From Nanobdellota archaeon (lineage in GTDB: Archaea; Nanobdellota; Nanobdellia; Pacearchaeales; GW2011-AR1), in the NCBI GenBank assembly GCA_030647095.1, contig JAUSKH010000027.1:1-32038 (forward strand): 32,038 bases of DNA, in the 5' to 3' direction. The notes beneath the pieces are model-generated. The model saw only the letters and a program-made list of their open reading frames with translations, had not been told where the DNA came from and made no database searches. The position numbers and the translations under genes are program-made. This document shows, piece after piece, positions 14,888-23,770 of this stretch. Each line of letters opens with the position of its first letter. Within the stretch, counting starts at the first letter, position 1.

Positions 14888-16783
14888 TTATTTCAATCTA
14901 ATTGTTTCTAAATTCCTTGGTGCAGAGGTTTCTACATGAGTTGCTCGGTATAGCGAAGAAGCAAAATCAAGACATTTTGAGAGTTCTCCATGATTTAGAA
15001 TTATTTTCTTGGGCTTGGGATTCATTCGGCTTACATATTGCATTAATTCATTTCTACCAGAATGAGCAGATAAACCATATAGAGTTTCCACGCGTAGATT
15101 TACTGTAACTTTATCATTTCCATAATCTTTTCCTAAACTAACCTCTTTAGCTCCTTCTTGGATTGTTCTTCCTAATGAGCCGATTGACTGATAGCTTCCA
15201 AAAACCATAAGATTTTTAGGACTATCTGCAAGATGCCTGAAATATTCTACAGAAGCTCCGCCAACTAACATGCCAGATGTTGCAATGATTATACAAGGAC
15301 CTCCTTCTATAACCTGCTTACGCTCTATCGGACTTCCAACCCTCTTAAAAATTTCTGATAAGAAAGGATTATTATCTTGAAATATCTGGGATCTAACATT
15401 TGCGCTAAGAAAATCAGGGTAGGCTGTATGAATTGCATTAATATCCCAAATCATGCCGTCAATATAAACAGGTATTTGCGGAAGTTCTCCTGTTCGGATT
15501 GCTTCTTCAACCCTTAACATTGTTTCTTGCGAGTGTCCTAGACCAAGTTCAGGCAAAAGTATTTTCCCTTTGTTTGCGATAACTTCTTTAGCCATTTCAA
15601 TGAATCTTGCTTCTGTTTCTCTTCTTGGAGGAAGAATATCATCTTTACCTCCGTAAGTCGACTCTATTTGAAGAGCTTCAATTCTCGGGAATCTATTTAC
15701 TGCAGGATCTAAAAGGCGTGTTTTTGCGTATTTAGTGTCTGCACTATAAACAAAATTATGTAAACCATTTCCTACATTAATGTGTACTTGCGCAGATCCT
15801 AAAACGTGACCTGCATTATAGAAAGTTATTCTGACGTCAGGAGTTATGTCTGTAACTTCTCCGTAATCTAAACAGATGGAATGTCTAACCATTTCTTTAA
15901 TATCTTCTGCTTTATAAAGAGGGAATTCTGCTTTTTTGTATGCTACACCAATTAGGTCAAGCTGAAGTAGTGCTGCGATGTCTCTAGTAGGGGGAGTTAG
16001 ATATGTTGGGCCTTTGTATCCCATTTTGTATAAATAAGGAATAAGGCCAGAATGATCTAAGTGGGCGTGCGAAAGAATAATTGCATCTATTGAGTTTAGA
16101 TCGCCGATTTCTGCTACATCTAAATAGGGAAATCGTTCTGGACCCTCTGATATTGCTGGATTTATGCCACAATCAAGAAGAATTTTTGAATTTGGAGTGT
16201 GTAATAAAAGACAAGAACGTCCGACTTGCCTACCGCTTCCTAAAAATGTAAGTCTAACCCAGATATCTTTTTTTTCTGGACTCCATTCCTTGTAAATCTT
16301 TTTACCTATATCGTTTAGAAATTTTCTACGATAGTTATTGTTTGCGTATAATACTGAGCGTATCTTCTCAGTGATTTTCGAAGGTATGGCTGGACTTCTT
16401 TGTACTGTTGGTAGCCAGCAAGTAGATTTTTTAATATCGTTCAAAATAGATCCTTGTTTTCCTATTACTAATCCTGGTCTTTTTGCTTCTATGATAACTA
16501 TACTTCTTTGCACATCGAAAAGTATATTTACTATTTCTGCTTCAGCTGGAACAAGTGCTCTAATTGTTTTTTCTGTTTCTTCTTGGGATGCTAAAATCTT
16601 CTGGTCTGCCCGTAATTCAACTCTTTTTTTTATTCTATTAACAGCTTTCTTTATGCTTTCTTCTCCTGTTTTGAAAAATTCTTTTTTCTCTGTGTATAGA
16701 ACTATGTTTGCGCCTTCGAAGCTCGCATCGCTTACTACTCCTGATGGTAATTCTTCTTTGATTGTCTTTAAAATGTCTGCCAT
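14888..16783 (-). CDS. fttA: aCPSF1/FttA: KH-domain beta-CASP ribonuclease, transcription termination factor
   Basis: A 631-residue protein close to the family's usual length. Order: N-terminal KH-type domains (GLVIGKQGS at 104-112), metallo-beta-lactamase core with the zinc signature HAHLDH at 239-244, further metal motifs (AGHVLGSAQV), beta-CASP insert, and LSAHSG near the C-terminus. FttA is an endo/5'-3' exoribonuclease that cleaves nascent RNA at U-rich sites and releases archaeal RNA polymerase. It follows psmB after 19 bases on the same strand, so the two probably share a transcript. Confidence 0.95.
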   Translation of the reverse strand: MADILKTIKEELPSGVVSDASFEGANIVLYTEKKEFFKTGEESIKKAVNRIKKRVELRADQKILASQEETEKTIRALVPAEAEIVNILFDVQRSIVIIEAKRPGLVIGKQGSILNDIKKSTCWLPTVQRSPAIPSKITEKIRSVLYANNNYRRKFLNDIGKKIYKEWSPEKKDIWVRLTFLGSGRQVGRSCLLLHTPNSKILLDCGINPAISEGPERFPYLDVAEIGDLNSIDAIILSHAHLDHSGLIPYLYKMGYKGPTYLTPPTRDIAALLQLDLIGVAYKKAEFPLYKAEDIKEMVRHSICLDYGEVTDITPDVRITFYNAGHVLGSAQVHINVGNGLHNFVYSADTKYAKTRLLDPAVNRFPRIEALQIESTYGGKDDILPPRRETEARFIEMAKEVIANKGKILLPELGLGHSQETMLRVEEAIRTGELPQIPVYIDGMIWDINAIHTAYPDFLSANVRSQIFQDNNPFLSEIFKRVGSPIERKQVIEGGPCIIIATSGMLVGGASVEYFRHLADSPKNLMVFGSYQSIGSLGRTIQEGAKEVSLGKDYGNDKVTVNLRVETLYGLSAHSGRNELMQYVSRMNPKPKKIILNHGELSKCLDFASSLYRATHVETSAPRNLETIRLK

Positions 16784-16802
16784 ATTAATTTAGAGTCAGT
16801 TT

Positions 16803-17459
16803 TTACTTATACTGAGGGATTATTTGTTCAGAAACAACATGCTTAATTCCGTCTTTAGTTACAGAAAAGACGTCTATGCCATTACCTGAACCAGGATCTC
16901 TTTCAATCGCTGCTTTGATACACTCTTTAACAAGCTCCACACCATCTTTGATAGGTAAATCCTTCTTATATTGCCTCTCTAATAGTCCTAAAATGAAAGG
17001 CATTCCTGATGAAAAATTTGCGTCATATTCCTTTACTTTGTATACTCCTCCTGCAGGCTCTACAGTATAAAGCTCAGTAGTGCCATCTTCATTGAACCCA
17101 GCAACGAGAAGACCTACAACAGATGGAATCATTGAAGGCGTGCGAATATTTCTATATAATATATTGCCAATAAGGCTTGCTGACTCTTTCACAGAAGGTC
17201 TAATTTTTGTTTTTAACTCTTTTAATCTTAATTCTGCAGCAATAACTTTTTCTGAAATATCAATATCGGCAGCAACGCCTGTACCAGCAACTATTAAATA
17301 TTCATTAATTTGTACTACTTTTTGTTCGTTTTTACCCATGATAAGCTGGCCGCCTGCTGTTACTCTTCTATCTCCAGCCATAGCAATACCATCTTTACAT
17401 ACTAATCCTACTATGCTTGTACCAGACTTCATTATGTTCCTAGAAATTTCTTCATTCAT
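16803..17459 (-). CDS. psmB: Proteasome beta subunit
   Basis: A 218-residue proenzyme. A 13-residue propeptide ends ...MKSG and the catalytic threonine would be T14 (TSIVGLVCKDG). Family active-site residues can be placed: D30 (GDRRVTAG, position 17 of the mature chain), K47 (KNEQKVVQI, equivalent to K33), the SGMP segment, and RDPGSGNGID for the D166/S169 pair. It forms the inner rings of the 20S proteasome with an alpha subunit not in this window. The TATA box (17502-17509, minus strand) is about 46 bases upstream, giving a leader of about 21 bases that contains GGTG. Confidence 0.95.
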   Translation of the reverse strand: MNEEISRNIMKSGTSIVGLVCKDGIAMAGDRRVTAGGQLIMGKNEQKVVQINEYLIVAGTGVAADIDISEKVIAAELRLKELKTKIRPSVKESASLIGNILYRNIRTPSMIPSVVGLLVAGFNEDGTTELYTVEPAGGVYKVKEYDANFSSGMPFILGLLERQYKKDLPIKDGVELVKECIKAAIERDPGSGNGIDVFSVTKDGIKHVVSEQIIPQYK

Positions 17460-17553
17460 TTTAAGAAGAGTTACACCTTACTAAAAAACAAGTATGAAAG
17501 GGTATATAAATCTTTTTGAGATATATTATTATTGTGGGTTTTTTAGTTTAAAG

Positions 17554-19626
17554 TTAGACTATCGGTGCGGAAGCAATCAACTCCACGTTGGAAGTATCAC
17601 CATCTTTAGTTACTCTTAAAACGTTTTCTACGAAACCTTCTATTTTAGATTCGTGGCTAACAATAATTAATTGGGAGGCATTCAACTGTTCTAAAATGTC
17701 CCGTATCTTTTGTATTTGTGATTCTGAAAAACCTTCTGTTGGCTCGTCTAATATGACTATTCCGCGGGTTTGTATTTTACTTAAAACAGAATTTATTGTT
17801 TGATTAAGGGCTAGACGGTAGGCAAGAGCGACTGCTGTTCTTTCGCCACCAGATAAAAATTCGTATTCCATTTCTGCTCCTTCTCTTATTATTATTGGTG
17901 TGAAGTTTTCATCTATATTGGAGTCGAGTGTGTTTTCAGGAATCAACATTAAAAACCATTCTCTGAAAACCCTTGAAAATTCGTTTCTTAATCTTAAAAG
18001 CACGTTTCTCTCTATAAATTCTATGAGGTTTGCAAATTGTGAAGAAAGCCAGTCTATCGTATCTGTTATTTTGTATAGCCTTTGCTTTAATACCTCCCTT
18101 TTTAGGATAGATTCTTTTAATAGTTCTATTTCTTTTTGAGTCATCTGTCCTTCTTTTTTTAATTCTGCTAAAGAGATTTCTGTGTTTTTTTCATCCATAA
18201 ATGCTTGCTTGAGTTCTAGCTGTTTTTTCTTGAACTGGTTATCAAAAGCAGAGTAACGCAAGATACTCTCCTTTAATCCATTTAAATGGTGAGATAATAA
18301 ACTTAAGTCGTTTTCAAGGCTTTGTTTTTGTTTTTCAAGTTCTGTTATCTTTTGTTTTGTTTTAGTAAGATACTCTTCCTTCGATTTTATTATTTCCATT
18401 TGTGTTTTCTTATTTTCCAGTTCTTTTAGTTCTTTTTTTATTTTTTCTAATTGGATTATAAATTCTTTATTTTCTTCTTTTATGTTTTCTAATTGCTTTA
18501 CAACTTCTGATATTTTAGATTCGGCTTCATTTAGGATATTATGTTTATGTACTTCAGATACTGTTTGTAAACATGTGGGACAGATTTTTATGTTAAATAC
18601 ACTCTCCTTTTTATGTGTCGAATCTTCTTTTTCTTGCTCAAGAATTCTTATTTTACCTAAAGTTTCTAAATAGTTTGTGCTAGTCTTTTCTAGGATATCT
18701 CTTTTTAGGGATATTTCCTTGATAATGGAAGTGTATAACACTTCGTTGTAAATTTCGCCTTTTTCTAGAAAATTTCTGTTAAGCTCGTTTATGTCCCTGG
18801 TTATGAGCGCGAAAGTCTCTCTTTTTGTTCCTAGTAGGATTTTTGTTTTTTCTGCTTCCCCTTCAAAAGTACGTTTTTCCTCTATTCTTTTTTCTATGAT
18901 ACTTAATTCTGACTCACATTGTTTCCTGTTCTTTATTTTTTCATTTAGTTCTACTTCCTTATCGTGTGCTTTTAGATTAATTAGGTTTAATTGAGAACTT
19001 CTATTACTCAAATTATCTTTTTCTTGCTCTAATAGTTTTATTTCTGCCTGTAATATTTTTGAATCATTTTTTAGTGCGGTAATTAATTGCGATAGATTTT
19101 CTTGAATGGTTTTATATTTATCAACTCCGAATATGTGGCGTAGGATATTCATTCGCGTTTCTATATCTTCAAGAATTATCTGTTTCATTTGTTCTTGAGG
19201 AGTGTAAACTGTATACCTATATAGTGTGTTATTTTTCTTAACGAATTCTAAAGGATAGCCTATAAGAGAGACAACCTTTGACTTTATTTCTGTAACTGAT
19301 GACTCTATTCTTTCCCCTTCAATAGATATTGCTGCAAATTCGTTGCTGACTCCTTTTGCAGATCTTTTTAACTTTCTTTCTATTATAATTTCTTTTCCAT
19401 TTATTTCTAAATCTAAAACTACTTCTCCTACTTTTGCATTGCTTCTCAGCAAAGAAGAACCTTTTTGTCCGGGTTGTAATCCGAATAAAGCGTATTCTAA
19501 AGCTAGAAGAATGGTGGTTTTTCCTGATCCTACATCTCCTGAAAGCAAAATAGACCCTTCTGGAAATTCGATTTCTTGACTTTTGTACGAACGAATGTTC
19601 TTAAGTTTTATACTTTTAAATTTCAT
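17554..19626 (-). CDS. rad50: Rad50 ABC-type ATPase of the Mre11-Rad50 complex
   Basis: I start it at the ATG at 19626 (690 residues), not at 19686, because MKFKSIKLKNIRSYKSQ is the normal Rad50 beginning and the longer form would lie deep inside mre11. Walker A is GDVGSGKT at 30-37. Long coiled-coil arms flank a zinc hook, CPTC, at about 349-352. The signature LSGGERTAVA and Walker B VILDEPTEG lie near the C-terminus. Rad50 tethers and unwinds DNA ends with Mre11 at double-strand breaks. It is shorter than many archaeal homologues because the coiled coil is short. The start overlaps the mre11 stop by 11 bases. Confidence 0.95.
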   Translation of the reverse strand: MKFKSIKLKNIRSYKSQEIEFPEGSILLSGDVGSGKTTILLALEYALFGLQPGQKGSSLLRSNAKVGEVVLDLEINGKEIIIERKLKRSAKGVSNEFAAISIEGERIESSVTEIKSKVVSLIGYPLEFVKKNNTLYRYTVYTPQEQMKQIILEDIETRMNILRHIFGVDKYKTIQENLSQLITALKNDSKILQAEIKLLEQEKDNLSNRSSQLNLINLKAHDKEVELNEKIKNRKQCESELSIIEKRIEEKRTFEGEAEKTKILLGTKRETFALITRDINELNRNFLEKGEIYNEVLYTSIIKEISLKRDILEKTSTNYLETLGKIRILEQEKEDSTHKKESVFNIKICPTCLQTVSEVHKHNILNEAESKISEVVKQLENIKEENKEFIIQLEKIKKELKELENKKTQMEIIKSKEEYLTKTKQKITELEKQKQSLENDLSLLSHHLNGLKESILRYSAFDNQFKKKQLELKQAFMDEKNTEISLAELKKEGQMTQKEIELLKESILKREVLKQRLYKITDTIDWLSSQFANLIEFIERNVLLRLRNEFSRVFREWFLMLIPENTLDSNIDENFTPIIIREGAEMEYEFLSGGERTAVALAYRLALNQTINSVLSKIQTRGIVILDEPTEGFSESQIQKIRDILEQLNASQLIIVSHESKIEGFVENVLRVTKDGDTSNVELIASAPIV

Positions 19627-20770
19627 TTTGCAATATTTTCCTAGATTCTGAAAGTAGCCTATCTCCAAATGCAGAAGACGTTTCATCTTCTAATTTTTCT
19701 ATTGTGAGAGTCCTCATTAAATCTGGAACAAAGGAGTTAAACCTGCTTAGATGTGTTTCTTCAAATCTTTTAACGATTTGTGCTTCTAATTGCTCTGAAT
19801 CGAAAATATCTAATTTTATATCTGGTTCTGGCAAATGAAGCTTAGAAGTGCTCTTTAAGAAGGTGTATGCTCCTTTTTCTTTTGTATAAGATTCTATTTG
19901 CTGAAAGTCTATATCAGATGTTTTTCCTTTTTCTAAAATTCCGCAAATCCTTACTATTATTATTTTATCTTTTAATTCTTTTTTTGAGAGTATATCCAAA
20001 ATCTTTTCAGTTGCTGTTAAAGAATTTGTAATTTCTAAGGTTATAGGGATTACTTCTTTTAGTTTAATCTCTTCCCTTGTAATTCTTCCATTGTCAAAAA
20101 TATAAAAAGATCCTCCTTGTAATTCTTCCAGTTCTGAAAGATTGTTAGGGAATGTTGGACCTGAATAAACCTTTGTATCTCTATGATAATTAATATGGAG
20201 ATGTGAAAGTGCAAGATAGTCTACTTTTGGAAGATATTTTTCGTTAACAGATTTTATAGGAGAGTTATTAACTGCATCTTTTATTGTAGTATGAAGCATT
20301 AGTATATTAAATAACCCTGGAGCATATTGTAATTTTATGCGTTCTATCTCGTCAACTTCTAAACCGGACTTCTTGCCAGGATAACCAAATAAAGCTATAT
20401 TCTTATAGATTGTAGGTTCTAAAATTATGGAGTCATTGCGAATTTCATAATTGGCAACGTTCTTGCAGAAACCTGCTTTTTCTAATACATCTAAAAAAGT
20501 CTTTCCTGAAACAGAATAGTCGTGACTTCCGGCAATTAAGAAAACAGGTATATTTGCTTCTTTAACCTTTCTTAACTCTTCAAAAGCTTTCTTTAGCGTG
20601 TCGATGGGTGGATAGGCTGCATCAAATAAGTCTCCCGAAATTAGAATAAAATCTACTCTTTCTTTGATAGAATACTGAAGTGCAAATTGAAAACTCTTAA
20701 AATTTAGTTCTTTTAGCTCTGGTTGTCTCCAGCTTCCTAAATGACAGTCTCCCATATGTGCGAACTTCAT
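19616..20770 (-). CDS. mre11: Mre11 DNA double-strand-break repair nuclease
   Basis: A 384-residue calcineurin-like phosphoesterase that acts as exo- and endonuclease on DNA ends with Rad50. Metal-binding motifs: D8 and H10 (MGDCHLG), D47 (ISGDLFD), the GxHD motif at 81-84, HTT near 186 and HLHINY. Odd: the third motif reads GSHD instead of the common GNHD, so the metal-bridging asparagine position is serine. A C-terminal capping region continues to the Rad50-binding end. A TTTATAAA box at 20794-20801 (minus strand) is centred about 27 bases upstream; the gene leads the mre11-rad50 operon. Confidence 0.95.
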   Translation of the reverse strand: MKFAHMGDCHLGSWRQPELKELNFKSFQFALQYSIKERVDFILISGDLFDAAYPPIDTLKKAFEELRKVKEANIPVFLIAGSHDYSVSGKTFLDVLEKAGFCKNVANYEIRNDSIILEPTIYKNIALFGYPGKKSGLEVDEIERIKLQYAPGLFNILMLHTTIKDAVNNSPIKSVNEKYLPKVDYLALSHLHINYHRDTKVYSGPTFPNNLSELEELQGGSFYIFDNGRITREEIKLKEVIPITLEITNSLTATEKILDILSKKELKDKIIIVRICGILEKGKTSDIDFQQIESYTKEKGAYTFLKSTSKLHLPEPDIKLDIFDSEQLEAQIVKRFEETHLSRFNSFVPDLMRTLTIEKLEDETSSAFGDRLLSESRKILQNEI

Positions 20771-20836
20771 AACTTAAGGGCAGTAAGAGGTTATTTATAA
20801 ATTTCTATTGTTGAAATACGGCGGTAAGTTGTATTG

Positions 20837-21358
20837 TTAAGCCCAATGTTTAGGAGGATAAGCTGCACGGGGAAAGTCTTTATTGCTCAATAATTCTTGT
20901 GGAGAATACCAACTTAAATTTCCTTTTCCCCTTTCTTCATACAAAACACAGCCATTAGCACTATTTCCATTAACTGCAATCAATCCTTTTGGTAAAACTT
21001 CAAGAAGTAAAGCCAATCCAGAAAATTGTGAAAAAGGCAAGTTTAGGTTGTCTTCTACAGAAATCAGGGCATGCTGAACTTTTTTTCTATCTTCGTCTAT
21101 AATTAATGCTCCCTGTATAGCAAATGTCGCTATAATCTTTTTCCAATCTGGAGAGTCACTTGTCTGGAGGTCATTGTATACTTTTTTAATTTTTTCTAAT
21201 GTTCTCTCCCAGGGTTCCCCTTTACCCAAGATTCCTCCAGCACCAAAAGCATGGTGGATATATTCTACAAAAGTACTACCGTTATCAATACTTATTTTTC
21301 TGGGTTCTCTGTGTTGTCTAATTCTATGTGGATAATAATATACATCAGTCATTGACAT
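20837..21358 (-). CDS. Conserved-looking protein of unknown function
   Basis: A 173-residue soluble protein. It has no signal peptide or membrane helix. Visible stretches: YYYPHRIRQHREPRKISID, then FVEYIHHAFGAGGILGKG, an alpha/beta middle (ATFAIQGALIIDEDRKKV) and LALLLEVLPKGLIAVNG before YEERGKGNLSWYSPQELL. I recognise no family. A TTTATTA box on the minus strand (21381-21387) is centred 26 bases before the ATG at 21358. That supports a real, independently transcribed gene; a second Met two codons later is an alternative. It lies downstream of two pilin-like genes on the same strand but has its own promoter. Confidence 0.5.
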   Translation of the reverse strand: MSMTDVYYYPHRIRQHREPRKISIDNGSTFVEYIHHAFGAGGILGKGEPWERTLEKIKKVYNDLQTSDSPDWKKIIATFAIQGALIIDEDRKKVQHALISVEDNLNLPFSQFSGLALLLEVLPKGLIAVNGNSANGCVLYEERGKGNLSWYSPQELLSNKDFPRAAYPPKHWA

Positions 21359-21437
21359 AAATAAAATGATTGCTTAATATTAATAAAGATTATTATACTG
21401 GCTGATTTTTTGAAATGTAATTATGAATTAAAAAATT

Positions 21438-21947
21438 TTAAAGGGGTAGAATACCTGTGCAAGTAACTGGTTGAGTTATCACACTTTCCTCGCAAAGAAC
21501 GATTTTTTGTTTCACTAATATTGCTGGTTGTATTTCAATGATATATGATGTTGATGCTGGCGATTTAGTTAGAATTGAGGAGATATTGTAAGAAGCAGAT
21601 ATGCTTTCCCCAGGAGGTAAGGATTTGAATAAGAAAGGGTTATTTTCATTGACTTGTTCTCTAATTTCGTTTCCTTCTTTTCCAAATCTTACGTATAAAG
21701 TGGATACGTTGAATAAACCTTTATTAGATATTTGTACTAGGAGTTTTCCCGTTGTTAAATTGCAAATTGAGTCTTCTAAAACAAGATTTATTTCGCTTGA
21801 ACAAACAGGTTTGCTGAAGGGGGGAATCCATCCTGAAAGAAAACTGTAGACTAAAGTTCCCAAAGCAATACCTATTACAATTAGTAAAACGTAAGAAACT
21901 ACTAAGCTATCTGCTTTTTTTTCTAAATTAATTTTTGAATTGTTCAT
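21438..21947 (-). CDS. Archaeal pilin-like membrane-anchored protein
   Basis: A 169-residue protein with a short polar leader (MNNSKINLEKKADSLVVS), one membrane helix (about 15-40) containing VLLIVIGIALGTLVYSFLSG, and an extracellular beta domain with four cysteines and several N-x-S/T sites. The domain contains LLVQISNKGLFNVSTLYVRF, typical of Ig-like archaeal pilin or surface domains with an SNKG-type turn. The ATG follows directly on the stop of the upstream gene, so the two are translated together. The polar leader before the helix suggests prepilin-peptidase processing. Not assigned to a named family. Confidence 0.6.
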   Translation of the reverse strand: MNNSKINLEKKADSLVVSYVLLIVIGIALGTLVYSFLSGWIPPFSKPVCSSEINLVLEDSICNLTTGKLLVQISNKGLFNVSTLYVRFGKEGNEIREQVNENNPFLFKSLPPGESISASYNISSILTKSPASTSYIIEIQPAILVKQKIVLCEESVITQPVTCTGILPL

Positions 21948-22511
21948 TTAAGGTGTACCTAGGGTTTTTTGATTTGATCCTGAAACAGAAATGAATTGCT
22001 CTCCTTCATTTTCTTTTTTAAGAACTATAAAAAAGTTCTGTCCAGGTTTCAAATTAAAATCATACTGAATGCTGGACGTAAGATTTATCTTCACATTTGT
22101 TGATGAAAGGAAGAGGGCGCCGCTGTTTTTTTCTATTCTTTCAGAAATTCCTACTCTGGATACTGTTCCACCTGATGAAATTCCTATATCTCCTGTCTGA
22201 GTGTTGTTGTATAAAATAAAATTAGCTGCTGTTGAATTTCCATAAATAATAAGTAAATCTTTTGAAGGTGAAACTAAGGCGTAATAATCTGTAAGGTTCT
22301 CTATGATTTTGTTTGTTTCTGCTTGTGAGCGAGAAGTAAAAACCCCATTATTAAGAACTTGTGCTCCTTCATAATTTATTTCATCAGATAAATCATAAAC
22401 GGCTGAATCTTCCTTTGTAGAACGGGCCATGTTGTATACTGTAGCTACACTTGCAATAATACCCACTATTACCAGTGCCGCGATTAAATAAAATTGTCCC
22501 CTCTTATGCAT
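21948..22511 (-). CDS. Pilin-like membrane-anchored surface protein
   Basis: A 187-residue protein beginning MHKRGQFYLIAALVIVGII. A KRGQFYLIAA-type leader with a following hydrophobic helix is frequent in DPANN surface proteins. The exterior domain is beta-rich with LLIIYGNSTAANFILYNNT and several glycosylation sites. A TATAAATA box on the minus strand (22533-22540) is centred about 26 bases upstream, so this is the first gene of a two-gene operon with the pilin-like gene at 21438-21947. It may contribute a minor pilin or adhesin. No specific function can be stated. Confidence 0.6.
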   Translation of the reverse strand: MHKRGQFYLIAALVIVGIIASVATVYNMARSTKEDSAVYDLSDEINYEGAQVLNNGVFTSRSQAETNKIIENLTDYYALVSPSKDLLIIYGNSTAANFILYNNTQTGDIGISSGGTVSRVGISERIEKNSGALFLSSTNVKINLTSSIQYDFNLKPGQNFFIVLKKENEGEQFISVSGSNQKTLGTP

Positions 22512-22578
22512 TATGAAATGAAAGAACGTTGTTATTTATATGTTGCGAAAATTGGAGAAACTAGAATAACCAAAAATC

Positions 22579-22586
22579 TTTTATAC
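22579..22586 (+). promoter_or_regulatory. TATA box of the flavoprotein gene
   Basis: TTTTATAC centred about 25 bases before the ATG at 22607. It shows that the promoter and start codon of the otherwise broken gene are still recognisable. Confidence 0.5.
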
Positions 22587-22606
22587 TCTTCTTTTTTGGG
22601 GATTAT

Positions 22607-23724
22607 ATGACTAACGTTTCAAACTGTCGGTGGCTTTAAAAAAGAGTATTTAGCAAGAGCTATAACAGATAAGGAAGATTCTATTGATTATCCTGTTGCG
22701 ATTATTGGTACAGGTATTGCCGGTGCTTCACTTAGCTATCACCTTGCTAAATTTGGAATTTCCCATGTTCTCTGCACAAGTCAGAAAAATATTTTTTCAA
22801 ATACTAGCTCATTAAGTTACGCACATTCTAGAGTTCCAGAAAAGAAAGATTTAGAGAAAATTATTGAGCTAAGTGTGAATAAACATGGGGAAAATGAAAA
22901 AAGGGCAAGATTTGTTTATGAGAATTCTTATGATGTTGTTAATTTGTTTGATGAATTAGGAATAGACTATGAAGGGAGGGGCTTTTGGGTTTATCCCTAT
23001 TGAAAGAACTACTGGAGGTTACGCTCTTCTAAAGAAATTGCTTGCCTCGAATAACCAAATTTTGACTAAAACTTCTCTAATTGATTTCCAAAAGGTTAAT
23101 GATCGATTTTTAATTTCGCTTCAAGGAGAAAAAGAACATGTGCTAAGTGTCAAGAAACTTGTTTTAGCTACTGGAGGGTATGGAGGTAAATTCGAGTGCA
23201 CTGACAATTTTAGATATTCTTCTTATGTTATACAAGACTTGGTTATAAAGAATGGAGGAAATGTGAAGAATAAGGATTCCATATTTATACATCCTTTTGG
23301 ATATAATAAAGGTAAAAAAATACTAATCGGTATAGAATCTATGGCTGGAGAATTTTTAGATTCTAAAGATGAATTCTTATTTGAAGAAAGATTAAGGAAG
23401 ATGATAAAGGAAAATAATTATCACGAGTCATTTTCTGAAATTTTAGAAAGGGTCAATCGAATAACTAGTAAGGGTGAAAAAATATATTTTGTAGATTCTA
23501 AAAGAAAACTAGAAATAAAACCTACAGTTCATTACACTGGTGGAGGAATAGATGCGGATGAATTTGGAAGAGTGTATGGGATAGAGGGATTATTCGCTAT
23601 TGGGGAATGTCGTGCTGATGGCTCAAGAAATGGAGGGAGACTACCCGGATATGCATTTACTTCGGCTATAGTTGATGGGAAGAATATTGCTTCAATACTG
23701 GCTAGAGAATTGTATTCTGCCTAA
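22607..23724 (+). pseudogene. L-aspartate oxidase/fumarate-reductase-type flavoprotein, two frameshifts
   Basis: The protein is spread over three frames. The ATG at 22607 opens MTNV and then hits a stop. From about 22620 the next frame reads QTVGGFKKEYLARAI and the FAD-binding motif VAIIGTGIAGASLSYHLAKFG (22692 onward), ending at a stop near 22999. From about 22985 the third frame gives GFIPIERTTGGYALLKKL to the end, with HYTGGGIDADEFGRVYG and GLFAIGECRADGSRNGGRL. Removing one T near 22619 and one near 22983-22986 joins everything into one chain of about 370 residues. The family uses FAD to oxidise or reduce dicarboxylates or L-aspartate; NadB is the best guess from the C-terminal motifs. Either a decaying gene or two base-calling errors in T-runs. 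Confidence 0.72.
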
Positions 23725-23751
23725 ATTCAAAAACAAAAAGCTTATAAATTG

Positions 23752-23770
23752 GTATATACTATGTATATAC
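23752..23770. promoter_or_regulatory. Palindromic operator upstream of the AbrB-MNT-HEPN gene
   Basis: Two copies of the self-complementary octamer GTATATAC (23752-23759 and 23763-23770) separated by TAT form a perfect 19-base palindrome. It ends at the base before the ATG at 23771 and lies just downstream of a TTATAAAT box (23742-23749). The position suits repression by the AbrB-like domain of the gene's own product. Confidence 0.7.

Noticed and set aside
19627-19686. Longer N-terminus for Rad50
   Set aside because: The extra 20 residues lie inside mre11, and the standard Rad50 start motif begins at the internal Met.
22960-23000. Programmed frameshift in the flavoprotein
   Set aside because: There is no typical slippery heptamer with a downstream structure, and a second, unrelated shift near 22619 makes decay or sequencing error more likely.
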